Positions 1 to 8,212 are shown, counted from the first letter of the stretch. The stretch is 9,752 bases of DNA from Frankiales bacterium (GCA_025965735.1 JAOPWK010000028.1:1-9752), one strand, 5' to 3'. A program made the numbers and translations. The notes: a model not told the origin generated them from the sequence alone.

Positions 1-2099
<2,099 letters not shown>

Positions 2100-2108
2100 G
2101 CCGCCTAC

Positions 2109-2182
2109 GGCCGGCACCAAGTGCTGGGGGCTGGCGGCTCCTTCGTCGCCGCTTCTACGCCCCCACGCACTTGCTGCCGGCC
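2109..2182. repeat. Long imperfect palindrome between infB and the DUF503 gene
   Basis: Arms 2109-2131 and 2159-2182 pair over 22 positions, with one mismatch and one bulged base. The core arm sequence is GGCCGGCAnCAAGTGC followed by TGGGGGC. Inside, GCGGC (2134-2138) pairs with GCCGC (2148-2152), leaving a 9-nt loop. It begins 10 bases after the infB stop, and no T-rich run follows it, so it is not a textbook intrinsic terminator. It could be a terminator or processing hairpin, an RNase III site, or a copy of a dispersed palindromic repeat. The rest of the gap (2183-2267) shows no convincing promoter. Confidence 0.8.
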
Positions 2183-2279
2183 TCCGGCTCCGCCGCAGGT
2201 CTCACGCACCACCCGCGTCCAGGGGTCGCCGATCTCGCTGTCGCTGACCTCGTCGATCCCAGGCACTGGAGGGCCAGAG

Positions 2280-2573
2280 GTGTTCACGGGGGCTCTGGCT
2301 CTGGATGTGCTGCTTGGGGACGTGCACTCGTTGAAGGAGAAGCGGTCGGTGGTGCGGCCGATCGTCAGTGAGCTCAAGAGGAAGTTCGAGGTCAGCGCGG
2401 CGGAGGCAGGTCACCTGGACCTGCACCGGCGGGCGCTGATCGGGGTGGCGGTGGTCGCGGCAGACGCCCAGCACGTGCGCAACGTGCTGGACGGCTGCGA
2501 GCGGCTCGTCGCGGCCCGACCTGAGGTCGAGGTGCTCTCGGCCCACCAGCAGCTGTTCGGAGAAGAGGACTGA
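2280..2573 (+). CDS. DUF503 (YlxP-like) family protein
   Basis: A small cytosolic protein of 97 residues, about the usual length for DUF503. The family is found beside infB and rbfA in many Gram-positive bacteria and is suspected of a role in ribosome assembly, but its biochemical function is not established. The N-terminal region LLGDVHSLKEKRSVVRPIV is the family signature, followed by DLHRRALIGVAVVAADAQHV and a C-terminal ARPEVEVLS. I chose the GTG at 2280 because GGAGGG (2268-2273) lies 6 bases upstream and homology begins there (VFTGALALDV). The open frame extends further up, but that part runs through the palindrome and is not protein-like. Its stop overlaps the rbfA start as TGATG. Confidence 0.9.
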   Translation: MFTGALALDVLLGDVHSLKEKRSVVRPIVSELKRKFEVSAAEAGHLDLHRRALIGVAVVAADAQHVRNVLDGCERLVAARPEVEVLSAHQQLFGEED

Positions 2574-3031
2574 TGGTCGACGTCGCCCGCGCGCGCAAGC
2601 TCGCCGTACGCATCCGCGAGGTGGTCTCGATGACCCTCGAGACCCAGGTCAAGGACCCGCGGCTCGGGATGGTCACCATCACCGACGCCAAGGTCACGCC
2701 GGACCTGCGCGAGGCCACGCTCTACTACACGGTCTACGGCACCGACGAGGAGCGGCAGAGCAGCGCCATGGCGCTCGAGTCGGCCAAGGGCGTGCTGCGC
2801 AAGACCGTCGGGCAGCAGACCGGGGTCCGGTACACGCCGTCGCTGCAGTTCATCGCCGACGTCGTGCCGGAGACGGCCGGCAAGATCGAGGACCTGCTCG
2901 CGCAGGCCCGCGCGGAGGACGCGCGCGTGCACGCGATCGCCGAGAGCGCGAAGCCCGCCGGTGAGGCCGACCCGTACAAGGCGCCCCGCATGCACGAGGA
3001 CGACGACGAGCCGTCGTCCGACCAGGGGTGA
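2573..3031 (+). CDS. rbfA: 30S ribosome-binding factor RbfA
   Basis: RbfA binds immature 30S subunits and helps 16S rRNA 5'-end maturation, notably in the cold. The 152-residue protein has the KH-like RbfA core: an N-terminal ARKLAVRIREVVS helix, a KDPRLGMVTITDAKVTPDLREA strand-turn region, and a RYTPSLQFIAD segment. The tail after about residue 120 is acidic and low in complexity (HEDDDE), as is common in actinobacterial homologues and probably disordered. The ATG shares one base with the preceding stop, and AGAGG (2564-2568) supplies an RBS inside the DUF503 gene. Its own stop overlaps the next start as GTGA. Confidence 0.96.
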   Translation: MVDVARARKLAVRIREVVSMTLETQVKDPRLGMVTITDAKVTPDLREATLYYTVYGTDEERQSSAMALESAKGVLRKTVGQQTGVRYTPSLQFIADVVPETAGKIEDLLAQARAEDARVHAIAESAKPAGEADPYKAPRMHEDDDEPSSDQG

Positions 3032-4038
3032 GCTCACCCAGCGACGCCGAGTGGGACGCGGTCGTCGGTGCCCTGCGCACCGCCGATCGCGTCGCGCTGG
3101 CCTGCCACGTCGGGCCGGACGGCGACGCCCTCGGCTCGATGCTGGCGATGGGCGCCGCCCTGCGCTCGCTCGGCAAGCAGGTCGTCGCCTCCTGGGGCGG
3201 CGAGCCGTTCGCGGTGCCGGAGTCGTACTCCTTCCTGCCGGCCGTCGACCTGCTCGTCCCGCCCGGCGACTTCCCGGCCTCGCCGCCGCTGTTCGTCACC
3301 TTCGACACCGGCAGCCCCGACCGGCTGGGCACGCTGGCCGACCGGATCAGCACCGCCGAGTGCTGCATCGTGGTCGACCACCATGCGAGCAGCACGCGGT
3401 ACGGAGGCCTGAACCTCGTCGACACCGGGGCGGCTGCGACGGCGGTGCTCGTGGCCGAGCTGGTGGACCGGCTCGGTGTCGCCCTGACGCAGGAGATCGC
3501 GGCCCCGCTGTACACCGGGCTGGTCACCGACACCGGCTCCTTCAAGTACTCCGCCACCACGCCCTCGGTGCACGAGCTGGCGGCGCGACTGCTGGCCACC
3601 GGGATCCGGCACGACCTCATCAGCCGCGCCATCTACGACACCGCGCCGTTCGACTACGTGCGGCTGCTCGGCGACGCCTGCGCGGCCGCGGAGCTCGATC
3701 CGGCCGCCGTCGGCGGGCTCGGCCTGGTGTGGACGGTCGTCGAGGCGTCCGCCATGCGGAGCTCGGGCCTGGGGCTCGCGGACGTCGAGGGCGTCATCGA
3801 CGTGCTGCGCACGGCGCAGGAGGCCGAGGTCGCCGTCGTTCTGAAGGGCGACCCGCTCGACGGCGGCTGGAAGGTCAGCACCCGCAGCAAGGGCGCCGTC
3901 GACGTCGGCGCCGTCTGCACCGGCCTCGGCGGCGGCGGGCACCGCTTCGCCGCCGGGTTCAGCGCCGACGGCGCCCCCGAGCAGGTGCTGGCGCAGCTGC
4001 GCGAGGCGCTGGCCGCCGCACCGCACCTGCCGACGTGA
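3028..4038 (+). CDS. nrnA: DHH/DHHA1 phosphoesterase, NrnA-like (oligoribonuclease / pAp phosphatase family)
   Basis: A 336-residue member of the DHH phosphoesterase family. Relatives degrade nanoRNA and 3'-phosphoadenosine 5'-phosphate; the mycobacterial homologue also hydrolyses cyclic dinucleotides. The metal-binding motifs are all present: HVGPDGDALGS (H27, D31, D33), FDTG (D93), VVDHHAS (D117-H118-H119) and TGLVTDTGSFKYS (D168). The C-terminal DHHA1 substrate domain ends in GGGGHRFAAGF (301-311). The GTG start is embedded in the rbfA stop (GTGA), with no clear separate RBS, so translation is probably coupled. The stop overlaps the truB start in the same way. The exact substrate cannot be read from sequence: nanoRNA, pAp and c-di-AMP are all possible. 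Confidence 0.92.
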   Translation: MSSPSDAEWDAVVGALRTADRVALACHVGPDGDALGSMLAMGAALRSLGKQVVASWGGEPFAVPESYSFLPAVDLLVPPGDFPASPPLFVTFDTGSPDRLGTLADRISTAECCIVVDHHASSTRYGGLNLVDTGAAATAVLVAELVDRLGVALTQEIAAPLYTGLVTDTGSFKYSATTPSVHELAARLLATGIRHDLISRAIYDTAPFDYVRLLGDACAAAELDPAAVGGLGLVWTVVEASAMRSSGLGLADVEGVIDVLRTAQEAEVAVVLKGDPLDGGWKVSTRSKGAVDVGAVCTGLGGGGHRFAAGFSADGAPEQVLAQLREALAAAPHLPT

Positions 4039-4898
4039 CCGCGCCGGACGGCCTGCTCGTCGTCGACAAGCCGGGCGGCTGGACCTCGCACGACGTCGTC
4101 GGCCGCGTCCGCCGGCTGGCCCAGACGCGCAAGGTCGGCCACGCCGGCACGCTCGACCCGATGGCCACCGGCGTGCTGGTGCTCGGCATCGGCCGCGCCA
4201 CCCGGCTGCTCGGCCACCTCGCGCTGACCGACAAGACCTACGACGCCACGATCCGCCTCGGCGCGACCACCGTCACCGACGACGCAGAGGGCGAGGTCGT
4301 CGAGGTGCGCGACGCGTCCGGCGTCACCGACGAGGCGCTCGCGCAGGCGATGGCGGCGCTGACCGGTGACCTGCAGCAGGTCCCGTCGTCGGTCTCCGCC
4401 GTCAAGGTCGACGGGGTGCGCTCCTACGCCCGCGTCCGCGCGGGGGAGGTCGTCGAGCTCAAGGCGCGCAGCGTCACGGTCAGCCGCTTCGATGTGCGAG
4501 AGCGACGTGGCGATGACCTGGACGTGACCGTCGACTGCACCTCCGGCACGTACGTCCGCGCCCTGGCTCGCGACGTCGGCGCCGCGCTCGGCGTCGGGGG
4601 GCACCTCACGGCGCTGCGCCGCACCCGCGTCGGGCCGTTCGGGCTGGACGTCGCCCGCACCCTCGAGCAGGCCGCGGAGGAGCTCGGCGTCGTGCCGCTC
4701 GACGCCGCGGTGGATGCCGCGTTCCCGCGCCGCGAGCTGACCGAGGACGAGGCGACCGCCCTGTCGTACGGCAAGAAGCTCGTCGCGAGCGAGAGGCCGG
4801 GCACGCTCGGCGCCTTCGCCGCGGACGGCCGCTGCATCGCGCTGCTGGAGGACCGCGACGGCGTCGCGCGCCCCACGGTGGTCTTCGCTCCCGCCTAG
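4035..4898 (+). CDS. truB: tRNA pseudouridine-55 synthase TruB
   Basis: TruB converts U55 in the T-loop of elongator tRNAs to pseudouridine. The 287-residue product begins DGLLVVDKPGGWTSHDVV. It carries the catalytic-aspartate motif GHAGTLDPMATG (Asp41), the DKTYDATIRLG motif with Tyr69, SSVSAVKVDGVRSYARVRAGE, and SGTYVRALARDVG. The C-terminal part (about 240-287, from RRELTEDEA) matches the small actinobacterial TruB C-terminal domain. Its GTG start sits in the GTGA overlap with the phosphoesterase gene. The much longer open frame upstream in this frame is an out-of-frame shadow. The TAG stop lies in a CTAG that also contains the stop of the convergent gene, leaving no room for a separate terminator. 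Confidence 0.96.
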   Translation: MTAPDGLLVVDKPGGWTSHDVVGRVRRLAQTRKVGHAGTLDPMATGVLVLGIGRATRLLGHLALTDKTYDATIRLGATTVTDDAEGEVVEVRDASGVTDEALAQAMAALTGDLQQVPSSVSAVKVDGVRSYARVRAGEVVELKARSVTVSRFDVRERRGDDLDVTVDCTSGTYVRALARDVGAALGVGGHLTALRRTRVGPFGLDVARTLEQAAEELGVVPLDAAVDAAFPRRELTEDEATALSYGKKLVASERPGTLGAFAADGRCIALLEDRDGVARPTVVFAPA

Positions 4899-5104
4899 CG
4901 GGCGACCACCCGCGCCAGCACCAGGACGCCGACCACGGCCACGTCGCGCCAGTCCGGCGCGCCGGTCAGGTGCACCAGGCCGGCGGCGAGCAGCAGGTCG
5001 AGCAGCACCCGGCCGCCGAGGCGCAGGTCGCGCGCGCCGCCGAGGACAGCGAACGCGCTCACAGCAGCGAGCGCGAGGCAGGCGATGGCCAGCAGGTCCG
5101 TCAC
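4895..5104 (-). CDS. Small hydrophobic membrane protein, function unknown
   Basis: A 69-residue protein that I do not recognise with confidence. It has hydrophobic segments at about 3-22, 32-46 and 53-67, with Arg/Asp-rich turns between them, and is almost certainly an inner-membrane protein. The pattern loosely recalls small cation-antiporter subunits of the MrpF type, but that is only a resemblance. Its GTG start overlaps the stop of the DUF1622 gene (GTGA on the minus strand), which suggests coupled translation and related function. Its stop overlaps the truB stop on the other strand. It is supported by the overlap, the hydrophobic design and the lack of any better frame here. Confidence 0.65.
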   Translation of the reverse strand: MTDLLAIACLALAAVSAFAVLGGARDLRLGGRVLLDLLLAAGLVHLTGAPDWRDVAVVGVLVLARVVAR

Positions 5105-5490
5105 TGCTGGTCGGCCCGGTCCCGATCGACCTCCTCGCGCTCCTCCGCGATCTCCTTGCTGAGGAAGTAGTTCAGTGCCGTGCGGATCGCCGCGATGGCC
5201 GCCAGCTTGCCGATCTCCTCGAAGGTCGGCGCGATGGCCGTGCTGAGGATGTCGCTGGCCAGCTGGAACTCCAGGCCCAGCGCGAGGTAGCGGCCGAGCC
5301 CCAGGCGGATGCGGGTGAAGCGCCGCTCGGTCTTCTTGCGCGCAGCCGCCTCCACGAAGCGCACCGTCGCGACGACGGCCCCCACGAAGATGATGAGCGC
5401 TCCCGCCGCCTCGACGAGCCGGACCAGCAGGTCGACGTACTCGCGCAGCACGTCCTCGGACAGGAAGCCGTCAGGGAAGGCGGTGATCAC
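5101..5490 (-). CDS. DUF1622 family membrane protein
   Basis: A 129-residue integral membrane protein. Residues about 24-47 form a clear transmembrane helix (GALIIFVGAVVATVRFV), followed by a basic stretch (RKKTERRFTRIR). The DUF1622 signature LGRYLALGLEFQLASDIL (65-82) comes next, then a second hydrophobic segment at about 92-110. The C-terminus is charged, rich in Glu/Arg/Asp. The family's function is not established. The GTG at 5490 has no RBS; a -10-like TAGAGC lies 6 bases upstream, which points to a leaderless mRNA. It forms a two-gene unit with the small membrane protein downstream and diverges from ribF. Confidence 0.88.
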   Translation of the reverse strand: MITAFPDGFLSEDVLREYVDLLVRLVEAAGALIIFVGAVVATVRFVEAAARKKTERRFTRIRLGLGRYLALGLEFQLASDILSTAIAPTFEEIGKLAAIAAIRTALNYFLSKEIAEEREEVDRDRADQQ

Positions 5491-5496
5491 GCTGCG

Positions 5497-5502
5497 GCTC
5501 TA
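5497..5502 (-). promoter_or_regulatory. Putative -10 element for the DUF1622 gene (leaderless)
   Basis: On the minus strand TAGAGC ends 6 bases before the GTG start, so transcription would begin at or next to the start codon. It matches TANNNT except for the last base, and no -35 or RBS is evident. Confidence 0.45.
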
Positions 5503-5520
5503 CCCCCGTGCCGCGCGTGG

Positions 5521-5526
5521 CAGTCT
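5521..5526 (+). promoter_or_regulatory. Putative -10 element for ribF (leaderless)
   Basis: CAGTCT is one base away from the TANNNT pattern (TAGTCT). It lies 6 bases before the ribF GTG, mirroring the arrangement on the other strand. The only purine run before the GTG (GGGG) is too close and too unlike an anti-SD match to count as a good RBS. No clear -35 is visible. Confidence 0.45.
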
Positions 5527-5532
5527 GGGGCC

Positions 5533-6480
5533 GTGGAGCGCTGGCGCGGGGTGGAGAGCGCACCGTCCGGGTGGGGCAGGTGCGTCGTCACGATCGGCGT
5601 CTTCGACGGCGTCCACCGCGGCCACCAGCGGATCATCGGCGCGGCGGTCGAGAGGGCCCGGGCGCTGGGCGTCCCCGCGGTGGTGCTGACCTTCGACCCG
5701 CACCCGAGCGAGGTCGTCCGGCCAGGAAGCCACCCGCCGATGCTGACCGGTCAGCACGTCAAGGCGCAGCTGCTCGAGGCACTCGGCGTCGACGTGATGT
5801 GCGTGCTGCCGTTCACGCTGGAGTTCAGCCGGCTGGCGCCGGACGAGTTCGTGCACGCCGTGCTGGTCGAGCGCCTGCACGCCCGCGTCGTGATCGTGGG
5901 CGAGAACTTCCGGTACGGCCAGAAGGCCACCGGCGACGTCGCCGCGCTGGCTGCGTCGGGCAAGCGCTTCGGCTTCAGCGTCGAGGGCGTCCCGCTGCAG
6001 GGGACCGAGGACACCACCTGGTCCTCGACGTACGTCCGCTCCTGCGTCGACGCGGGGGACGTGGAGGGCGCGGCGGCAGCGCTCGGCCGGGACCACCGGA
6101 TCGACGGCGTCGTCGTGCGCGGCGACCAGCGCGGCCGCGACCTCGGCTACCCGACCGCCAACCTCGAGCCGCTTTCGTGGAGCGCGGTCCCGGCCGACGG
6201 CGTCTACGCAGGGCGGCTCCTGCGCAGCCGCGGCGAGGCGCTGCCGGCGGCCATCAGCATCGGCACGAACCCGACCTTCGCCGGGCGCGAGCGGCGCGTC
6301 GAGGCCTACGTCCTGGACGCCGAGCCCGGCCTGGACCTCTACGGCGAGCACGTCGGGCTGTCCTTCGCCGCACGGCTGCGCGACACGCTGCGCTTCGACG
6401 GCGTCGAGCCGCTGGTGGCGCAGATGGGCGAGGACGTGCAGCGCGCCCGCGAACTCCTGGATGGTCACCCGCAGGGGTGA
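5533..6480 (+). CDS. ribF: Bifunctional riboflavin kinase / FMN adenylyltransferase
   Basis: Makes FMN from riboflavin and ATP, then FAD from FMN and ATP. The 315-residue protein has both modules in the usual order. The N-terminal adenylyltransferase carries GVFDGVHRGHQ (HxGH at 28-31), a FDPHP motif, and SSTYVR (164-169). The C-terminal flavokinase carries RGRDLGYPTAN (200-210) and VEAYVLD with the likely catalytic Glu257. The GTG start fits the family N-terminus (a short lead before VVTIGVFDG). ribF follows truB in many actinobacteria; here two minus-strand genes separate them, so ribF needs its own promoter. A short TCACCC/GGGTGA hairpin (6465-6480) covers the stop codon. Confidence 0.97.
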   Translation: MERWRGVESAPSGWGRCVVTIGVFDGVHRGHQRIIGAAVERARALGVPAVVLTFDPHPSEVVRPGSHPPMLTGQHVKAQLLEALGVDVMCVLPFTLEFSRLAPDEFVHAVLVERLHARVVIVGENFRYGQKATGDVAALAASGKRFGFSVEGVPLQGTEDTTWSSTYVRSCVDAGDVEGAAAALGRDHRIDGVVVRGDQRGRDLGYPTANLEPLSWSAVPADGVYAGRLLRSRGEALPAAISIGTNPTFAGRERRVEAYVLDAEPGLDLYGEHVGLSFAARLRDTLRFDGVEPLVAQMGEDVQRARELLDGHPQG

Positions 6481-6532
6481 ACGTCCGCTGCTCCGCCCGG
6501 CCGATCTCAAGGGGGACAGAGGAGGAGACCTC

Positions 6533-6919
6533 ATGCGCAAGATCCTGGTCGTGGACGACGACTCGTCCGTCCGCAGCCTCGTCCGTGACGTGCTCGAGGT
6601 CGAGGGGTACGACGTCGCCGTCGCCGAGGACGGCTTCGCGGCGCTGCGCCGCATCGAGGGGGAGCGGCCCGACTGCGTCGTCCTGGACGTGATGATGCCG
6701 GGCATGGACGGCCACGCGGTGCTCTCCCGCATCCGCGCTGCCGAGGCCGGCCCGAGCCTGCCGGTGGTCATGCTCACCGCGGCCGCCGACGACCACCAGG
6801 CCTGGCAGGCGTGGAGCGGCGGCGTGGACTACTTCCTGGCCAAGCCGTTCGACCCGAGCGAGCTGCTGCGCTACCTGGACTACCTGTTCGACGGCGCCGC
6901 GAGCCCGCTCGCCGGCTGA
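6533..6919 (+). CDS. Stand-alone receiver-domain response regulator
   Basis: A 128-residue CheY-like receiver with no output domain. It has the acidic pair D8/D9 in ILVVDDD, the phospho-acceptor D52 in VVLDVMMPGMDG, T82 in VVMLTAAAD, and K104 in YFLAKPFDP, so it should be phosphorylatable. The residues after 110 are only a short tail. The ATG at 6533 is chosen because GGAGGAG (6521-6527) sits 5 bases upstream; the longer open frame above it overlaps ribF. It lies 52 bp after ribF with no strong terminator between, so the two may be co-transcribed. No histidine kinase is in the window, so its partner and role are unknown. Confidence 0.93.
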   Translation: MRKILVVDDDSSVRSLVRDVLEVEGYDVAVAEDGFAALRRIEGERPDCVVLDVMMPGMDGHAVLSRIRAAEAGPSLPVVMLTAAADDHQAWQAWSGGVDYFLAKPFDPSELLRYLDYLFDGAASPLAG

Positions 6920-6933
6920 CCCGACCTCGTGCT

Positions 6934-7018
6934 GGCCCCCCTCTCGGTGATCCACAGAAGGATCGGTCTCCTCAGCGCCATGCGAACGCCCTGACGGGAC
7001 CAGAGCTTCTGTTGATCA
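6934..7018. repeat. Left 85-nt palindromic inverted repeat (copy R1)
   Basis: This element matches the reverse complement of 8101-8185 without gaps: 25 of 27 outer positions, 27 of 28 inner positions, and only about 11 of 30 in the middle. It also folds on itself. TGATCCACAGAAG (6948-6960) pairs with 7006-7018 at 12 of 13 positions, and 6965-6975 pairs with 6991-7001 at 9 of 11 (10 with a G-U pair in RNA). It lies between the convergent response regulator and nuclease-like genes, and contains the last 15 codons of the latter. It may also act as a terminator, but has no T-run. Confidence 0.88.
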
Positions 7019-8009
7019 AGCCGGGAGGGAGGCGTAGCTCTCGCACCACCGCGTCGTGCGGCCTGACCACGAGGTCCGGCGGCTCGGGCTGTCGTGCTCG
7101 ACGACGCGCCGCCACGGCCTCGACGAGCACGTCGCCGTAGCCGCTGCCGAGCAGGCGCGCCCGCTTCGGGGTCACGTGCAGCAGCTGGAGGCCGAACCCG
7201 GCGAAGCGGTCGTGCCGGCCCAGCGTCGCGTCGAAGGCGTCGTCGGCCGCGTGGTGTCGGCGGCTGTCGACCTCCCAGCCGAGCCCCAGGCCGGGGAACC
7301 ACCCGTCCGGCTGCCCCACCACCTCCCCACCGAGCAGCAAGGTCGGGTTCAGGACGAACGGCGGCAGGCGCCCGTCCCGCCGCGCGCCGGCTGCCACCTC
7401 GGCGACCTCGGCCTCCGGCGCCGACCATGCACCGGCCTCCGCGTCGAGCACTGCCCGTCGGCACAGCGCCGTCCCGTTGCGGGCCCGTGCCTCGAGCTCC
7501 GTCCGCAGGTCCCCGACGCGGCACCACCGGCTTGCAACGGCGCCGAGCACCAGGGCGCGGACGTCCTGCAGCCAACGCAGCCGCAGCGCCGCGTCGACGA
7601 CCGCCCGGTGCGCCTCGGCGACGGCTACGCCGTCGAGCGTCCAGGTGCACGGGGCACGCGTCGTCGGCTGCACGCGGACGTACGGCGTGCTGACCCGGCG
7701 CCGGCTCGGCGGCACGAGCACCTCCACGCGGCCGTCGTCCGGCGCGTCCACCAGCCCGATCAGCCGGCAGGCCACCAGCCCGGTCACGACGGCGTCCGCG
7801 CCGGCGTGCTCCCGCGCAGCGGCGACGAGCTGGCGGTCCGTCGGTGAGCGCGCGAGCAGGTACGTCGAAGGCGCGAGGCGCAGGGCGCGCCCCTCACGGG
7901 CGGCGCGTGCGCCGAGGTGCTGGTTGAGCTGGGCGGCTCGGAGCGCGCCCCGAGTGAGGACCCCGTCTGTGGCGAGCTGCTCGGCGGCAGCCAGGTGCTT
8001 CTTCGGCAT
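6972..8009 (-). CDS. AbiEi-like / DUF559-like protein with Vsr-type nuclease fold
   Basis: A 345-residue protein of a type abundant in actinobacteria and often labelled type IV toxin-antitoxin AbiEi-like. Residues 5-50 look like a winged-helix region (QLATDGVLTRGALRAAQL). The C-terminal part resembles a Vsr/DUF559 PD-(D/E)XK fold: SAPEAEV (E199), VVGQPDGWFP (D235), GLGWEVDSRRHH (E246, D248), then ATLGRHDRF and LQLLHVTPKR. The classical lysine is not evident. The ATG at 8009 is preferred because similarity starts there; the frame opens further up to 8108, but that part is low-complexity and runs into R2. No good RBS is seen. The last 15 residues (LINRSSGPVRAFAWR) are encoded inside R1. No AbiEii-like toxin gene is adjacent, so a toxin-antitoxin role is not supported here. 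Confidence 0.82.
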   Translation of the reverse strand: MPKKHLAAAEQLATDGVLTRGALRAAQLNQHLGARAAREGRALRLAPSTYLLARSPTDRQLVAAAREHAGADAVVTGLVACRLIGLVDAPDDGRVEVLVPPSRRRVSTPYVRVQPTTRAPCTWTLDGVAVAEAHRAVVDAALRLRWLQDVRALVLGAVASRWCRVGDLRTELEARARNGTALCRRAVLDAEAGAWSAPEAEVAEVAAGARRDGRLPPFVLNPTLLLGGEVVGQPDGWFPGLGLGWEVDSRRHHAADDAFDATLGRHDRFAGFGLQLLHVTPKRARLLGSGYGDVLVEAVAARRRARQPEPPDLVVRPHDAVVRELRLPPGLINRSSGPVRAFAWR

Positions 8010-8100
8010 GACGTCAGTGCGGGGGCACCTCGCCGCGAACGGAACCCCGGACGGTCGAGCTGTGGACGAGCCGCCGGGGCGCGACCGCCGCGCAGGGCCG

Positions 8101-8185
8101 TGATCCACAGAAGCTCTGGTCCCGTCAGCAGCCGATCCGGCGTCCTACGGGACCCATGCTTCTGTGGATCACGGGGAGGGGGGCC
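8101..8185. repeat. Right 85-nt palindromic inverted repeat (copy R2)
   Basis: Inverted homologue of R1. Its own fold is stronger. CCGTGATCCACAGAAGC (8098-8114) pairs perfectly with 8158-8174. A 3x3 internal loop follows, then GGTCCCGT (8118-8125) pairs with ACGGGACC (8147-8154), and a small GCCG/CGGC stem (8131-8134 with 8138-8141) forms the tip. The outer flank 8172-8185 (CGGGGAGGGGGGCC) mirrors 6934-6947. It lies between the divergent nuclease-like gene and the rpsO promoter. Confidence 0.9.
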
Positions 8186-8200
8186 GGCCGACGGCGCTGC

Positions 8201-8206
8201 TAGGCT
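8201..8206 (+). promoter_or_regulatory. Putative -10 element for rpsO
   Basis: TAGGCT fits the actinobacterial TANNNT -10 and lies about 87 bp before the rpsO start. No convincing -35 is seen in the G-rich stretch upstream, which is the end of R2, so the repeat directly abuts the promoter. Confidence 0.5.
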
Positions 8207-8212
8207 TGATCC

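Larger units (their letters stand above)
6934..8185. mobile_element. Candidate inserted cassette: nuclease-like gene between inverted palindromic repeats
   Basis: A 1252-bp unit consisting of R1, one minus-strand gene, and R2 in inverted orientation. The arrangement resembles an insertion element with terminal inverted repeats, but the gene looks like a Vsr/DUF559-type nuclease fold rather than a transposase. It sits between ribF and rpsO, which are usually close together in actinobacteria. I see no obvious target-site duplication immediately outside 6934 and 8185. GC content looks like the host's, so any insertion is old or came from a similar genome. An alternative is two independent copies of a dispersed repeat that happen to flank a resident gene. 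Confidence 0.5.

Noticed and set aside
2961..4034. Long open frame upstream of truB in its frame
   Set aside because: It is Arg-rich with no family likeness and lies over the phosphoesterase gene; truB begins at the GTG at 4035.
4898..4913. GCGGG/CCCGC hairpin as a shared terminator for truB and the convergent gene
   Set aside because: Only 5 pairs with no T-run, and it lies inside the coding end of the minus-strand gene.
6465..6480. Terminator at the end of ribF
   Set aside because: A 6-bp stem with no T-run inside the last codons; too weak to call, and the next gene is only 52 bp away.
8010..8108. Extended N-terminus for the nuclease-like protein starting at the GTG at 8108
   Set aside because: The added 33 residues are low-complexity, start inside the R2 arm, and precede the point where family likeness begins.
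8098..8174. DnaA-box cluster or replication origin
   Set aside because: Only one-mismatch DnaA-like motifs, explained by the repeat arms; no AT-rich region and no dnaA/dnaN context.
6926..8193. Target-site duplication flanking the cassette
   Set aside because: The bases directly outside 6934 and 8185 do not form a matching direct repeat.
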